A stretch of 64,000 bases of DNA from Phaeosaccion multiseriatum (Eukaryota > Ochrophyta, other classes), in NCBI GenBank assembly GCA_965112735.1, contig OZ218954.1, forward strand, positions 2,232,001 through 2,296,000, written 5' to 3'. Positions 1 through 17,700 of this stretch are shown in pieces (the stretch's first letter is position 1; the number at the start of each line of letters is the position of its first letter). Both the position numbers and the translations under genes were made by a program. Under the pieces are notes generated by a model. It ran no database searches. It was not told the origin of the DNA and saw only the letters and a list, made by a program, of their open reading frames with translations.

Positions 1-141
1 ATTATCTCTCTCTTGTCTCCTTGCCTCTCTTTTGTCTCTCTCTCAACCATCTATAACCGGCACATTACCAAATCCTCTTTGTCGATGTTCTCTGCCTCTC
101 CACTGCGTCATCATCTTCATCCTCCTCCTTCGGTCCCGTAG

Positions 142-1722
142 CCACGTGTCAGTCACGCACGGCAAGAGCCTTTACGTCTTCGGGGGCTCCACCGGCAGGT
201 TTGTTACTGTCTGACCTTGTGTGTTAGGGCACGGAGTTGTTGAGTGGCGTTACAATACTTCTATATTTCGTTGGAGAAGTAGGCATCACATCACTTACTC
301 ACTCACTCTCTCACGCACTCTCTCTCTAACTCCCTCCCTCCCTCACTCACTCACTCACTCACCAACTCACTCACTTACTCCTTCCCTGCCTCCCTCTCCC
401 TCCCCATCTCTCCGTCCCTCCCCTCACTAGCGCGATGAACGACTTCCACGAGCTGGCTCTAGACACGTGCAAATGGGCCACCGTGCCCCCCAACCAGAAC
501 CATAACAGCCCCGTGCCCAACCACCGCTTCTGTCACGTGGCCTGTGTAGTGCGCAACTCTCTCTTCGTCATGGGCGGATACGACGGCACCAATCGACTCA
601 ACGACCTCCTGGAGTTTCGCTTCAGCGTCGACATTACCGCCTGCGACATTCCCAAGAGTACACTGGTGGAGGACCTGGGGCACTTCGTCAACAGCGACGT
701 GCTCAGCGACATTACCTTTATCGTAGAGGGGCAGCCTGTGTACGCACACAAGGTCCTGTGCATGCGCTGTACGTACTTTCGGGCCATGCTGACTGGAGAG
801 ATGATGGAGTCTCGGGCTAAGGAGATTACGCTGCCGGATGTTCGCCGGCCCATATTCCTGGCCTTGCTGGAGTACCTCTACACCGATCATGTGCGTGTGT
901 GTGCGTGTGCGTGTGCGTGCGCGTGTGCGTGTGTGTCTGCGTGTGAGTGTGTGTCCACCCTCCCAAGCTACCCACCCACTCACGCGCCCACCCCACCAAC
1001 CCACGCCCCCACTCGCGCGCCCCACCTCCAACCCTCACCACCTTCCCACTCGCGTACCCACACACGCACCCACACACGCACCCACCCACGCACCCACACG
1101 CAGGTGGAGATACCTCTGGACATAGCAATGGAATTGTTCCAGGCTGCGGATCAGTTTGGGGTGGACCGGTTGAAGCGAATGTGCGAGGGGAAGATGCTGA
1201 GCTCCATCAACGTCGAGAATGCCGCCACCATCTTCCACGCTGCTGATCTACATGACGCCAAGAGCCTGCGCGAGAAGGTGGGTGAGAAGGATGGGGAGGG
1301 GAGGGGAGGAGAGGCGGAGGAGGAGGAGGAGGAGGAGGAGGAAGAGGCAACTCTTGGCCACAACCCTTCAGAAGCCTGTCCTTCTGTCCGCTGCGCTTGG
1401 TAGCCCCCCGCCCGTTCCTCGTCTCCCTCTCCCCTTCCCTCTCCCTGTCTCCCTCTCCCTCCTTCCCTCCCTTTCCTCTCTCTCTGCCCATATGCCTCTC
1501 CTGTCTCCCTCTCCATCAACCCCTCCCTCCCTTCCTCCCTTCTTCCTCCCCCCTCTCTCTCTACTACATCGTCTCGCTCTTAACTCTCCCCCCCCCCCTG
1601 TACAGACGCTGAGTTACGTGCTGCAGAACTTCGACAGTGTGTCCAAGACCCCTGCCTTTCAAGACATGGGGGCGGCCCCGGGGGGCATGCAGCTCATCTT
1701 CGAGGTTTTGAAGAACCGATAA
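142..1722 (+). CDS. Kelch-BTB-BACK protein, 5' end outside window
   Basis: Probable substrate adaptor for a cullin-3 ubiquitin ligase or a scaffold; the role is inferred from domains only. Visible exons are 142-198, 431-890, 1104-1277 and 1606-1722, with GT-AG introns. The first exon gives the end of a Kelch repeat (SLYVFGGSTG), the second another Kelch blade (SLFVMGGYDG) and then a BTB domain (VLSDITFIVEGQPVYAHK, YFRAMLTGEMMES). The third and fourth give a BACK-like helical region (AMELFQAADQFGVDRLKRMC) ending in FEVLKNR and a stop at 1720-1722. More Kelch blades must lie upstream of base 1. The intron at 891-1103 starts with a GTGC/GTGT-rich tract and ends with CACGCACCCA-type repeats. Confidence is high for the family and lower for the exact 5' exon border at 142. 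Confidence 0.85.
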
Positions 1723-1806
1723 AAGGGATCCCTGTTGTTCTTTTTGTTGCTGGGGCGTAGGACGTGGGAGCTCCCTCTTTTGAGGTTTTGAAGATCCGGT
1801 AAAAGA
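1703..1806 (+). repeat. Imperfect duplication of the BTB gene's 3' end
   Basis: The last codons and stop of the Kelch-BTB gene (GAGGTTTTGAAGAACCGATA from 1703) recur about 78 bases later as GAGGTTTTGAAGATCCGGTA (from 1781). Flanking GGATC and TTTGTTGCTGGG segments are also repeated. The second copy lies in the 3' untranslated region. Confidence 0.7.
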
Positions 1807-2499
1807 TAGAAGGATCAAAGGAGCTCTGCGCTTTGTTGCTGGGAAGAAGTAGGGAAGAAGAAGAGGAAAATGAGGAAGAAAGGAAGGCAGCCGAGGGGAA
1901 GGGAGGTGCGAATGGCTGAAACGTACACAACACGCGGATGTGTGTACAGGCACACGGAGAAGAGCTGGTCTGGTGGTCTGTCCGCGTTTCACTGTCTTTT
2001 GCCTGGCGTTTCTTGGGCGCAAGCTGAAGCTGCGGAAGGTGCTGACAGAAGGAGGGAGGGAGGGAGGGAGGGCGGGCACAAATAGATGGAGGTACAATGC
2101 AAAGAGGTGGGGGGGGGGTGAGGGGAGAGTGGAGGAGGTCTGGGAGCAGATATGGGGGTGAGACGGTGAGAGCGGCAGAACTTAGCTTCCTCGAAGCACA
2201 CGAGCTTAAGTGTGAGTGTGTGGCCAAAGGGGGGGTTTATTCAACAAGTAATGTCTCACCATTATCGTTTGCTGCCATCCTCATGTGTTGGTGCTCCAAT
2301 CACAGAAAGTGCGGTCGAGAGGAGAGAGTCCTTTCTTTTTTCCCTTTACACCCCTTCTCATTAGTTAGCCTGCCTGTTATGGTATTTATCCAGTCCAAAT
2401 GATGGCGCCGAAGTGTTAGGTTCAGCAACCAAGGAGGAAGGACGGCGGTAGCAGAAACGGGAGAGCAAGGGGGGAAGAAAGGCAGAGAGGAAAGGGAAA
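1723..2499. other. Intergenic region between BTB and START genes
   Basis: No gene seen. It holds the second copy of the duplicated BTB 3' end, GGGA-rich runs near 2050-2160, and presumably the 3' UTR of the BTB gene and the promoter of the START gene. Short open frames here are low-complexity and were not accepted. Confidence 0.5.
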
Positions 2500-4180
2500 A
2501 TGCACGCGTCAATGATGCTGAGCGTGGTGGGTCAGCTGGTGGGGCTCCCCGCTGTGCTCTTCGTCTTCCCCAGCTCTTTGAAACCTATCCAACATATCCT
2601 GCGCCCCAGCGACCAAGGAGGGAGTGGTGGTTTCTCCACAGCCGTCCTCCCTCCTCTCGCCTCTCCCGCTGCTAGTGCCGTGTTGGAGGAGCCTCTCCCC
2701 CCGCAAGTGGAGGAGCGGGACAGGGACGCTATTCAGCACATCCTGGGCGTGTTCCAACAGACTGTCAGGAAGGGGCAGGCCAACGTGGACCAGCTGCTAC
2801 AGCCGTTGCTGACGGCCGTAGACGACCATGTGAAGAAGTTCGGCCATAATCTCAACGCGCTCTTCGGCCGAGAGCGTAAGGACGGGCTCGATCTGGAGTC
2901 AAGTGCTGAGACTGAGCGTACACAGAGGTACTTACAAGCGGTGCAAGAAGCCCTCGTGGAAGCGGACGCAATGATGGCCAGCACCGGCTGGAAAGAGGTG
3001 CGTGGTATTGTCGCTGTTGTTTTGGTCACGCAGGCACAAGAAGGGCCAGTATTCGTACATTGATTTCTTCATGACGCCAGTCTCTCTTATGCTCCTCCTC
3101 GTTCCACGCGACCCCGGCAAACACACACGCACATGAACACACACCATACACACACCACCATTCACACACACACACACACACCACCATTCACACACCTGCA
3201 ATCCTCTCATCAGCTCGGGGCCAAAGACAACATCTCAACCTTCAAGAAGTACAAGGCCAAGAGCGCCTACGGCTCGCAGTTCCCCTGCATCAAGGCCGTT
3301 GGTGTCCTCTCTGCCCCCCCCGGTGTTGTGCTGGACATGCTCGTGGACTCGAGCCGTATCAAAGAGTACAATCAGTACAGCGTGGGTAGGGATGACTTGG
3401 AGGTGATCGATGATAAAACCAAGGTGGTTTGGAACAAGACGCAGCCTCCCGTCACCAAGAAAGTGAGTGTGCTGTGCATATTTTTTCTTAGCCACCAATA
3501 GTGTGTGTGTGTGTGTGTGTCTGTGTGTCTGTGTGCGTGCGTGTGTGTGCTCGTTCGTTCATACCTACCCTAACCTCACTGCTACCTCCTACTACCTCCT
3601 GCAACCTACCCTGCCCTATCCTCACCACTACCTGGTGTCAGCTCCACGACTTCTGCACCATCATGCACTGTCGCGTCATGGCAGACGGCGGGCACATGCT
3701 GCTCACCACTGCCACGGATCACCCCAAGGCGCCCCTGCTGCCCAACCACGTACGTGTGTATGTATGTGTGTTTATATGCGTGTGCATTTGTGTGCGTGAG
3801 TCGTGCATGGTGATGAGAGGCATTGGTTGATCCCTTTTGATCCCTTTCTCTGTCTCTACCTCACTATCTCTGTCTCTCTCTCTGTGTGTATGTGTGTGTG
3901 TGAATGTGTGGAGCATGCATTCACCCTGTCGCCGCACGTATCTGCCGCCCACCGACACCTATCTACCTACCACCAACAGGTTCGGTCGGAGATCCTGCTG
4001 GGACTGACCCTTCTCAGGCCCCACACACACAAGCCGGACGCCACCCACGTGACCACCATCAACCATATCTACAGCAACGGGGCGCCTCTCTTCCTCGTGG
4101 ATAAGATGTCATCGAAGAACGCCAGAGACTTCATCCTCAGCGTGGAGCAGGCATTGCTTGGGTCAAGGGCGGCGGCATAG
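2500..4180 (+). CDS. START-domain lipid-binding protein with N-terminal signal-like segment
   Basis: Predicted 351-residue protein from exons 2500-2997, 3214-3462, 3642-3749 and 3980-4180, all introns phase 0. The N-terminus (MMLSVVGQLVGLPAVLFVF) is hydrophobic and could be a signal peptide or anchor. Residues about 60-165 are helical and charged. The C-terminal two thirds fits a START fold: GAKDNISTFKKY, SAPPGVVLDMLVDSSRIKEY, KTKVVWNKTQPP, DFCTIMHCRVMADGG and a C-terminal helix MSSKNARDFILSVEQALL. START domains bind sterols, phospholipids or other lipids; the ligand cannot be told from this sequence. The ATG at 2500 is the first in frame. The next gene is convergent. Confidence is good for the fold and low for the cargo. 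Confidence 0.82.
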
Positions 4181-4214
4181 CAGGAGTAGGAGGGGGGTGA
4201 GGCAGGCTGCGGTG

Positions 4215-4245
<31 letters not shown>

Positions 4246-4840
4246 GGGGCAGTAGGAGCAATAGTAGCCCAAATGGTCACCAGTATTCGTAGGTGAGGAA
4301 CAGCAGCTCTGTAAGTAGGCAGCAGTGGTAGCAGCAACCGCGAGCAGCAGTGGTTTTGGTGGTCACATTCTTCGTAAGAGGCGCGTTCAGGAGAGTATCC
4401 GAGGTGTCCCGAGAGTGAGTCTTGCAACTGTATGGTCAGTGAGGTGGTTGTTTGTATATATGCCTATGTACGACCGCATTGTTTCTACATCTGTGAATAC
4501 TGTATCTTGCCACTGAAGTGAAGACTCTGCAGCCTTCGAGGGCCAAAGCGTTGGGCAGCTAGCTACAAAGGAACAACCTCTATTGCCACAGCAAGAAGCG
4601 CGATGACTAATGCCTTGACTCCCAAGTACTCTACAGGCGAGGGAGTGCAGAGGAGCCATTCGCTCGGTCTCAGAGAGCTTTTGCAGTTGCAAAGGCGGGT
4701 GGGTCGCGCTTCCGTCCCCTCAGCTCCCGTCCCTTCTCCCACAAGGGTCGCCTCAGGCCGCTCAGAGGCCGCTCAGCCAAGGGACGCTACCAGTGCCAGA
4801 GGTAATAGCTAGCTGTGCAGCAGTCAAGCAACGCCCCTGA
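4181..4840. other. Tail-to-tail intergenic region
   Basis: Between the stops of the START gene (+) and the basic coiled-coil gene (-). It has a CAG-type trinucleotide run at 4215-4240 and otherwise unique sequence. No convincing ORF, tRNA or repeat was seen. Confidence 0.5.
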
Positions 4841-5048
4841 TCAACGCTTGCCCGAGCCTGTAGAAGTGCCCGTGCACCGAGCGACGAGGTTGGCTTGGTT
4901 CGCCGCGTGTCGCTTCAAGCACGCGTCCTTGATGCGAGCCCTCTTCTGGGCATTCTTCTGCAGCACCTGCGCCCGCCATGCAAAGGGGAGTAAGGAGTAG
5001 TCACCGGAGAGGATCGAGTAGGCAAGCGCAGCAGGAGGCCCGTCCGAC

Positions 5049-5079
<31 letters not shown>

Positions 5080-6465
5080 GAGAGGGTTGATTTAGTCATA
5101 ACGTCAACGAAGGAACCATCAAAGCAAAACAATCAAAGCAACGAGGGCAGAAGAAGGGGGTGCTGCTGCTTCGAGCACACTCTCTCGAAAGTGAGCGAGC
5201 GGCAGAGGATTCGTGTAGGGAGGCGGGCCCGAGGACGAAGCCTGCTGGGCAGCGAGAAATACGAAGCCATACAGCAGCGACCGAGAGCCGTCAGAGTCCC
5301 CTTGGCCTGGCCTGGGGCTTCTTGACTCAACGGCACCCTATGTCGCTCACGCGCTTCCGCGTTCCCTCCGGCTCCGTCGCTGCCTGCGTCTCTCCCTCCT
5401 CCCCTCCCGACCAGTCTCAGCCCCCAAGCCCCCAAGCCCTCCCTCCTCCCTGACAGTGTGTGTACTTACCTCAAAGATGCTCTGCTGGAAGGCATCGGCG
5501 GCACGTAAGCTGGCCTGCGCCTTGGCGAGCGCTTCGGTACACTCCCTCCTCGGATTGTCCACAAATATACGCTGCGCCTCCTGCTGGGACACCACTTTGT
5601 CGAGCTCAGTCATCTTGGCCTGGACCTTGCCCACAGCGGTGGCGACTGCGAGTAGAGCGAGGCGACGCAGGCGAGGGAGGCGAGGGGGGCGAGGGAGGCA
5701 GGACGCAGGCAGGGAGGCAACATAACAAGGCCAAGAGTGGCGCGCGGGAGCGAGGGCAAGCAACATCACAGGCCCAAGCGTAGTGCGGGGGAATCGAGTC
5801 AGGACAGAGATTGATGCGGTCGCCACTACCGACGAGCGGACAAATGACTGCGCATAACAGGAAGGACGGACGTGTTTGCACCAAAGAGACCAAGACTTAC
5901 TGATCCGGCTGTGTTCTTGGTGGAGAGCGCCCTCGTGGCTCTGCACCATTCCGTCCATGGCGGCCTTCATCTGTGCCACCACGCGGTGAGTGACTGCCAC
6001 TACCGGCGCCTGCTGCTGCTGCTGCTTTTCAGTGCTCTTCTTCGGAGTCGAAGTCTTCCTTCTCTTGTTCGTGCCAGCGGAGTCTTCGCCGCTCTTTCTG
6101 CTGCTGCCCCCGCTGCTGTCCGCGATGCTTCTCTTGACCGTGCGCGGGGTGGTCGTTTCTGCTCCGCGGCTAGATGGGGTAGGGGGGGCAGTAGCAGCGG
6201 TACCAGGAGTGCGCCCCGCCCGCGTCTTGCCGTTGGTGGCCGTCTTGGACGGCGTTTTCGGGCTCTTTCCCGCCGTGGTTCTTCCCCCCCTTTCTTCCTT
6301 GTCCTTGGGCCGGGGCGCGGAAGCAGCAGCAGCCATGGGCATGCTCTTTTTGCCCACCCTCGGCCTGCTCCCGGATGTCCAGGGGCTCTTCTGCCCGCCT
6401 GCTCGTGGGGTGGCTGCGGCTACCGTTCCCGCGGCCTTTCCTCGCGATGTACTGATCTTCTTCAT
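4841..6465 (-). CDS. Basic, Ser/Thr/Lys-rich protein with C-terminal coiled coil
   Basis: Unrecognised family. The model is 288 residues from exons 5901-6465, 5470-5645 and 4841-4966, with donors GTAAGT at both introns. Residues 1-155 are rich in Lys, Arg, Ser, Thr and Pro (TPKKSTEKQQQQQAPVV, NKRRKTS) and look nuclear, like a histone-H1-type tail. A helical stretch follows (VVAQMKAAMDGMVQSHEGAL), then a coiled-coil segment (KMTELDKVVSQQEAQR) and a short basic C-terminus (KNAQKRARIKDACLKRH). The start is the ATG at 6465; the frame upstream lacks a better ATG. A DNA- or chromatin-associated role is an inference from composition alone. Confidence 0.65.
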
Positions 6466-6719
6466 GACAGTCGTCGCACGCAGCAAGGCTGAAGAGCAAG
6501 CAGCACGACAAGATGGGCTCTGCTCTTCTCTTTGGGGGCTTGTCCTTTTGTCGGTTGTGTGCTCTTTTCATTAATAATTGGGGGGAACCCTTTCTTGTTT
6601 CAAATCCTTTCTTGTTTCAGATTTGTCCCCAAGGGGGTGGGGGCTGATGATCTCTCACAGTCGTAAAGCTATTGGAAGAGATTACCATTGGAAATGGTTT
6701 GACTGCTGCGCAACTCCTC
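6466..6719. other. Spacer between cyanase 3' end and basic-protein gene
   Basis: About 250 bases holding the cyanase 3' UTR and the promoter of the minus-strand basic-protein gene. A 14-base direct repeat (AAATCCTTTCTTGT type) sits at 6585-6618. No gene seen. Confidence 0.4.
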
Positions 6720-8270
6720 TCAGGTACGCTTCCTCTGGGGGGAGATGGCGGTGTTGTTCTCTGTCTTCTGCTCCACGTGGGGCAGGAACTTTCCGTTGAA
6801 GGTAAGCACCACTCGGTCCTCGTCAGCCACACCCTTGACCTTGTCAAGCGTCACTTGGGGGGGGGGGCAGGACAGGAGTATGATTGAACCAGCACCACAC
6901 ATGGCAGATGGATGGATGGATCGATGGCAATGGATCGATGGACGGGTCAGTTGATGGATAGAAATGATGGAAACCGACCAAGGTCTCATGGTGTCAGGCA
7001 CCCCTCCAGCACACACTTTCAGTTTCTTAGGTGATTCCAATAAGTCCATAAAGTCTCCCTCCAGCACGCACCCATCCCTTGCCCCCCTCGTCTTTCCTCT
7101 TGCCATGCTCACCATACATGTCGATTGCGCTCATGATCCCGTCTCCAAACTGCTCGTTCACAATCTGCTTCAACCCTTCACCGTAGTGGTCAACCGCCTG
7201 CGATCCAGCCACGCCAGGGATGGGTAGCGACAGGGGCGGGGGCAGGCATATGGGCAGGGGCACGGGCAGGCATATGGGTAGGGGCACGGGCGGGGACGGA
7301 CAACTCAGATACACAAGACTTGAAACGAAGACCACATTCTGCTTGACAGTATTTCTCCAGTGTGGGGCGCAAGTAGAATAAAATAATACTACGACGTAGT
7401 ATGAAGGCATCCCTCGCGTGCCCTCACCCACCTCATGGAGGCGGTAGATAAGGGGTTCATTGTTGGCGTCGGGGTCGACTGTGCGAAAGGGGCAGCGCTG
7501 CATGAGCTCGACGTCCTCGCGGGTCAGGGCAGGGACCACTCGGCGGAGTGCGTCAGCGGCAGAGGGCTTGAGCTGGGCCTGATTCATAAACAGTTGCGCG
7601 GTGTATACGTTGGTATAGCCCTGAATGGGTGGGGAGTGCGAGGAGTAGAACGGGGTGGGAGGGAGGGATGGAGAGGGGGGGGGGGGGGGCAGAGAGAGGG
7701 AGAGAGGGAGAGGGGGGCAGAGAGAGTGACAGAGAGGGAGAGGGAGTAGAGAGAGACAGAGAGGGGGGCGGGGAGAGACGCAGAGAGAGCGAGAGAGAGA
7801 AAGGGGGGGGGGGGGGCGAAAAAAAGACGGGAGGTGTGAGAACGGCGGCTGAGGAGGAGAGGGAGACACACGATATGAGAAATGATCCGTTTACGCACCA
7901 GCTCATTGGCTATCTCGTCAAATGTGAGCCCTGTCATTTCCTTAGCCTGCAAGAGACGACTGATAAGGTCCGCCTTCTGTTCCAGAGGGGCGTGTGGCAC
8001 ACGCGAGCTCGAAACATGGAGCTGTCGGTGCTGCTGCTGTGAATGCTGCACTGTGAATCCCCTACTGTCCCTGCTGCATGATCGGTGGTACTGGTGTCGA
8101 TGCTGCACCATGTAGCCCCTTGTAGCTTCGCGCTTGACGTGGTAGCCCCCTCCTCCTCCTCCTCCTCCTCCTCCTCCTCCTCCGGGCCTCATGCTTGCTA
8201 CCCTTGACAAGGACCCCTGCTGCTGCAGAACCATGAGCCGACTGCCTCGCACCACTCCAGCCATAGCCAT
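6720..8270 (-). CDS. CYN: Cyanate hydratase (cyanase)
   Basis: Converts cyanate and bicarbonate to ammonia and carbon dioxide through a carbamate intermediate. The model is 259 residues from exons 7899-8270, 7432-7620, 7113-7197 and 6720-6853. The helical N-domain reads KADLISRLLQAKEMTGLTFD and YTNVYTAQLFMNQAQLK. The catalytic Arg-Glu pair of E. coli R96/E99 is present as Y-R-L-H-E (R184, E187), and the Ser of the active site as GDGIMSAID (S210) with the same spacing. The C-terminus VVLTFNGKFLPHV matches the family. Bacterial enzymes are about 156 residues; here about 100 extra N-terminal residues, rich in Arg, Ser, Gln and a Gly run, suggest an organelle presequence, probably mitochondrial (inference). 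Divergent from the PI4-kinase gene. Intron 2 carries a GGCATATGGGCAGG minisatellite. Confidence 0.93.
7023..7054 (-). repeat. Intron-borne ~30-bp dispersed element, copy 1
   Basis: Read on the minus strand: TTATGGACTTATTGGAATCA then CCTAAGAAAC. It lies in cyanase intron 3, about 60 bases after exon 3, in sense orientation to that gene. Related copies are at 13993, 16127 and 27394. Confidence 0.6.
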
Positions 8271-8525
8271 GGATATTGCCGGACGAAAGAGGGGGGGTAA
8301 GAGGGAAGATGGAAAAAAAAAAAAAAGGAAAATGCCGCAGTTGGTGACTCAGCGCCAGTTGTGTAACCCATTTCGGGACGTCCTGGCTTTAAATGCTCCC
8401 AGCAGTAGCAAGAGCGGTAACAATGCTAATAGAGAAGGAGACTACCTCATTCGAGTACGGAAGGCAGTCCCGCCAGACTCTGCACCGAGAGAGGCAAGTT
8501 CGGTAATTTGACCTCCCGGGTCACT
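8271..8525. promoter_or_regulatory. Divergent promoter region, cyanase / PI4-kinase
   Basis: A 255-base spacer between the ATGs of two genes read outward. It contains a 14-base poly(A) run near 8312-8326 and a CCGCAGTTGGTGACTCAG segment (8336-8353) that resembles a dispersed motif found elsewhere in the window. No TATA box stands out. Confidence 0.45.
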
Positions 8526-14378
<5,853 letters not shown>

Positions 14379-14793
14379 ACAACCGAGTGGGTGAGTGACC
14401 GACGAGTGACCGAGTGACCGAGTGAGTGAGTGAGTGAGTGAGTGAGTGAGTGAGTGAGTGAGTGAGTGAGTGAGTGAGTGAGTGAGTGAGTGACTCCTTC
14501 ACGAGTCCACCGCAGGCATGTGTGTATGTATGTAAGTATGTATGTATGAACGTGATGCTTGTTATTGTTATGTGCACTCAACGAAGGGTTACGGAGTGAC
14601 TTCGACTTTAGGGGACAGACGGCCCTCCTTGTTTGGTTCCGTTCCGTGGTTATTGAGAGGGTGAAGCAGGCCGCCAGAGTCGTACCTTTGCTCTTGTGTG
14701 TGTGTGTACATAACGTTACGTATGATAATTGTAAGTGGATGTGGTACGTGAGTTCTGTGCAACACCCCCTTCTTCTCTGTCTCTACTGACTTA
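14379..14793. other. Tail-to-tail intergenic region with GAGT repeat
   Basis: Between the stops of PI4-kinase (+) and the LRR gene (-). A (GTGA)n microsatellite spans about 14411-14493 and TATG/TATA-type repeats follow. No gene seen. Confidence 0.5.
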
Positions 14794-17700
14794 CTACATC
14801 TTCATAAAGGCCGGAGTCTGAATCATCTCCGACCGGCACCTGCCCGTGACGTAGTTTCCCCTCAAGTCGAGCACTTGCATCTGAAAGCCATTCTCCACCA
14901 CCAGCGCCGACGCAAAGGCCTTCGCAGAAGGGGGTGACGAGGGAGGAGGCAGCATCAGCAGCGCCTCGTCCCCCTCTCGCCCCCCCTCCCCGCCCTGTTG
15001 CTGCTGTTGCTGCATCACCAACAGCTCCTGCTGTCTCTGCTCTACCTTGAGCGCCCAAGCGGCCGCAGCCTTTGCCTTCTCCTCGTCCTGTGTCTGCTTG
15101 AGGACACTCCGAGTGCGAAATGATTTGTAGAGAGCAGAGAGACCGCGATCGTAAATGGTATTGTAGGAGAGGTTGAAGTGTGTGAGACCGTCCCAGACAC
15201 CCTGCGCACACATGTGGGCAGCGAGACAGCCGGATGCTGCAAGGGGGGCAGGGGAAGGGAGGGGAGCGGGGGGGGGGGGGGAGTAAGAGGGAGAGCGCAA
15301 CAAGAGAGAGAAGGAAGAACAATTCCTCCCTCGTTCCGCACACACACACTCTCAGTGGGCTTCCTCGCTCTTCACCCCCAATCCCAACCTTCCCCCCCTT
15401 GTATTCGTTTCCGTCTGCTTCCCCCCCACTGCCGCTGCCGCTGCTGCTCGAGTGCCTCCCCACCGTACCATTATCAAGAACGTTCCGCGAGAGGTCGAGG
15501 TGTGTGAGCCCTTTTAAAGCCCCGTGGGCGAGAGTCTCCCCGACGGCCCGAAGCCCACTCAGGCCCACACCATTACCACGCAGACCCAGCGACTCGAGCT
15601 GCTTGCACTGACCGCGACGGAAGGCCTTGCACAGAGCCCTCACTCCTCTGAGGTGTGGAGAGACGTGATGGCGGCAATTGATGCATGTAGGGCGAATAAG
15701 TAATGCAGTATTAGTAACGTTTCGGGAGGTTGGTGGGGTCTCGTTGCGTTGGAGTGGTAGCGCACACACGCACACACGCACATAGGCACACACGCACACG
15801 CGCGCGCAACACTACACACACATACACACACACGCACACACCCACACACACACACGCACACGCACATACACACACGCACACCCATCCCCACACGTAATGT
15901 TACTTGCCTATTGTCTATGCTGCACCAAGGCAGCTGCAAGACAAGCAGACGTGAGCAGCAAGATCCCGACAAGTCTTTGCCCAGGGCATCGGCGCCGAGG
16001 CAGCCAATCTTCTCACACGTCATGTCCGTAACGTTCCTGGCCCAGGGGGGGCGGGGAGGGGAGCGGGGAAGGGCGCGCGGAAGGAGGGAGGAGCAGAGCA
16101 TGTGAGGAGAGAGGAGAGAGGGGGATATTTATTGACTTAATAGGAATCACCTAAGAACGAAAGTGTGTGTGAGGGGAGGGATGAACGCAAGGGGAAGCAG
16201 TGGCAACGGCAGTGGGGGGCTGATGTAGATAGGTCTTCGACACACACAGGTGAGCGTGAGAGAGAGAAAGGCGAGAAAGAACAAGAACAAGAGGCGTCGC
16301 CGGACATCGATATATCATGTCGATGCCCGAGATACCATGTCGAGGTGTCCTACTCGACCCCGTTCACGTTTTGCGTGCGTGCGTGCGTGCACGATCTCGC
16401 CCGTACCCACCTGTACCGCGTCAGATCCACTTCGAAGGCCCCCGAGCTCAGGTACTTGCCTCTCCTCCGCTTCCCACTCGCCCCCCTGCCCTTGCCCTTG
16501 CCCCCTCGGCCAGCGCCAGAGTCAGCGCCAGAGTCAGCGCCTTCTCCTCTTCCCCCACCGACTGCTCCTGCTGTCCCCATTCTCGACTCCTCCCCCCCCC
16601 GTGAGCCTGGCCGGACAGGCGGCCGTCCTCCTCCTCCTCCTCCTCCTCCTCCTCCTCCTCCTCCTCCTCCTCCTCCTCCTCCTCCTCCTCCTCCTCCTCC
16701 TCCTCCTCCTCCTCCTCCTCCTCCTTCTCCTCCGTCTCCTCCTTCTCCTCCTCCTCGTCCCCCTCCTCCCCCTACCGAGACTGACGAGGGTTGCCGCGAC
16801 CGCTTTTTGGACAATGCCCCAGCGCCATTGAGGCCGGCAAGGAGGCCATCGTTCACGAGGACATCGTTAACGACGACATCGTTGCTGCCCGGTGGTGGTG
16901 ATCCGGACGAAGGCGCTGCGACCTCCGCCCCGCCCCTCCCTCGTGGATCCACGTCCTTGTTGACTGTGGGTGTGGGTGGGGCTGTAGTGGTGCCTGGCGG
17001 TGGCGGCTGCTGCTGCTGCTGCTGCTTGCTCTTCAGGCGCAGCACCAGGCTTGTGACCGTCTCCAATTGCTCTCCCTGATAGGGGGGCTCAGGAGCATTC
17101 ACAGCGTCGACAAGACCGGTTTGGCGCATGAGGGCCAGAGTGGACTTTACTCACATCACGGTAGGAAGCGAGGGAGGGAAGGAGGGAGGGAGAGGGAGGG
17201 AGGGGGGGAGGGAGGAAGGGATGGATGGATGGATGGATGGATGGATGGAGGGAGGGAGGGAGGGGGGGAGGTAACGTAAGGCCTCAGCTTTGAAAGGTTC
17301 CCCAGTGCTACGCGATCGGCTGACACTCGCGCCCCTCACCCCCCCCCCCCGGGCTCTCTTCTCTCTGCCACCACCCACCCCCACACACACACCCAAGAAG
17401 ATGTCTCTGCACACTCACAGATGCGCTACTAAACAGAAACATACAACCAACACACATACCTGTGTGAGGGCAAGTGTCTCCCGATAGTCCTCCTCTTCCT
17501 TGGTCTTGGCAGCTTGGCGACTGTCCTCCACGCCCCGGAGCACCAACTTGTCCGCGTCCTGCTTGGCCTTGACGACGGCCTCCTCCTCAGCAAGTAGCCT
17601 TCGAGCGGCGTCCTCCATACCCCACACATCGTTTTGAGTTAAGAAGAACGCCCTGCTCTCCTCCTTTCTCTTCATATACTCAAGTTCCTCAGCCTTCCTC

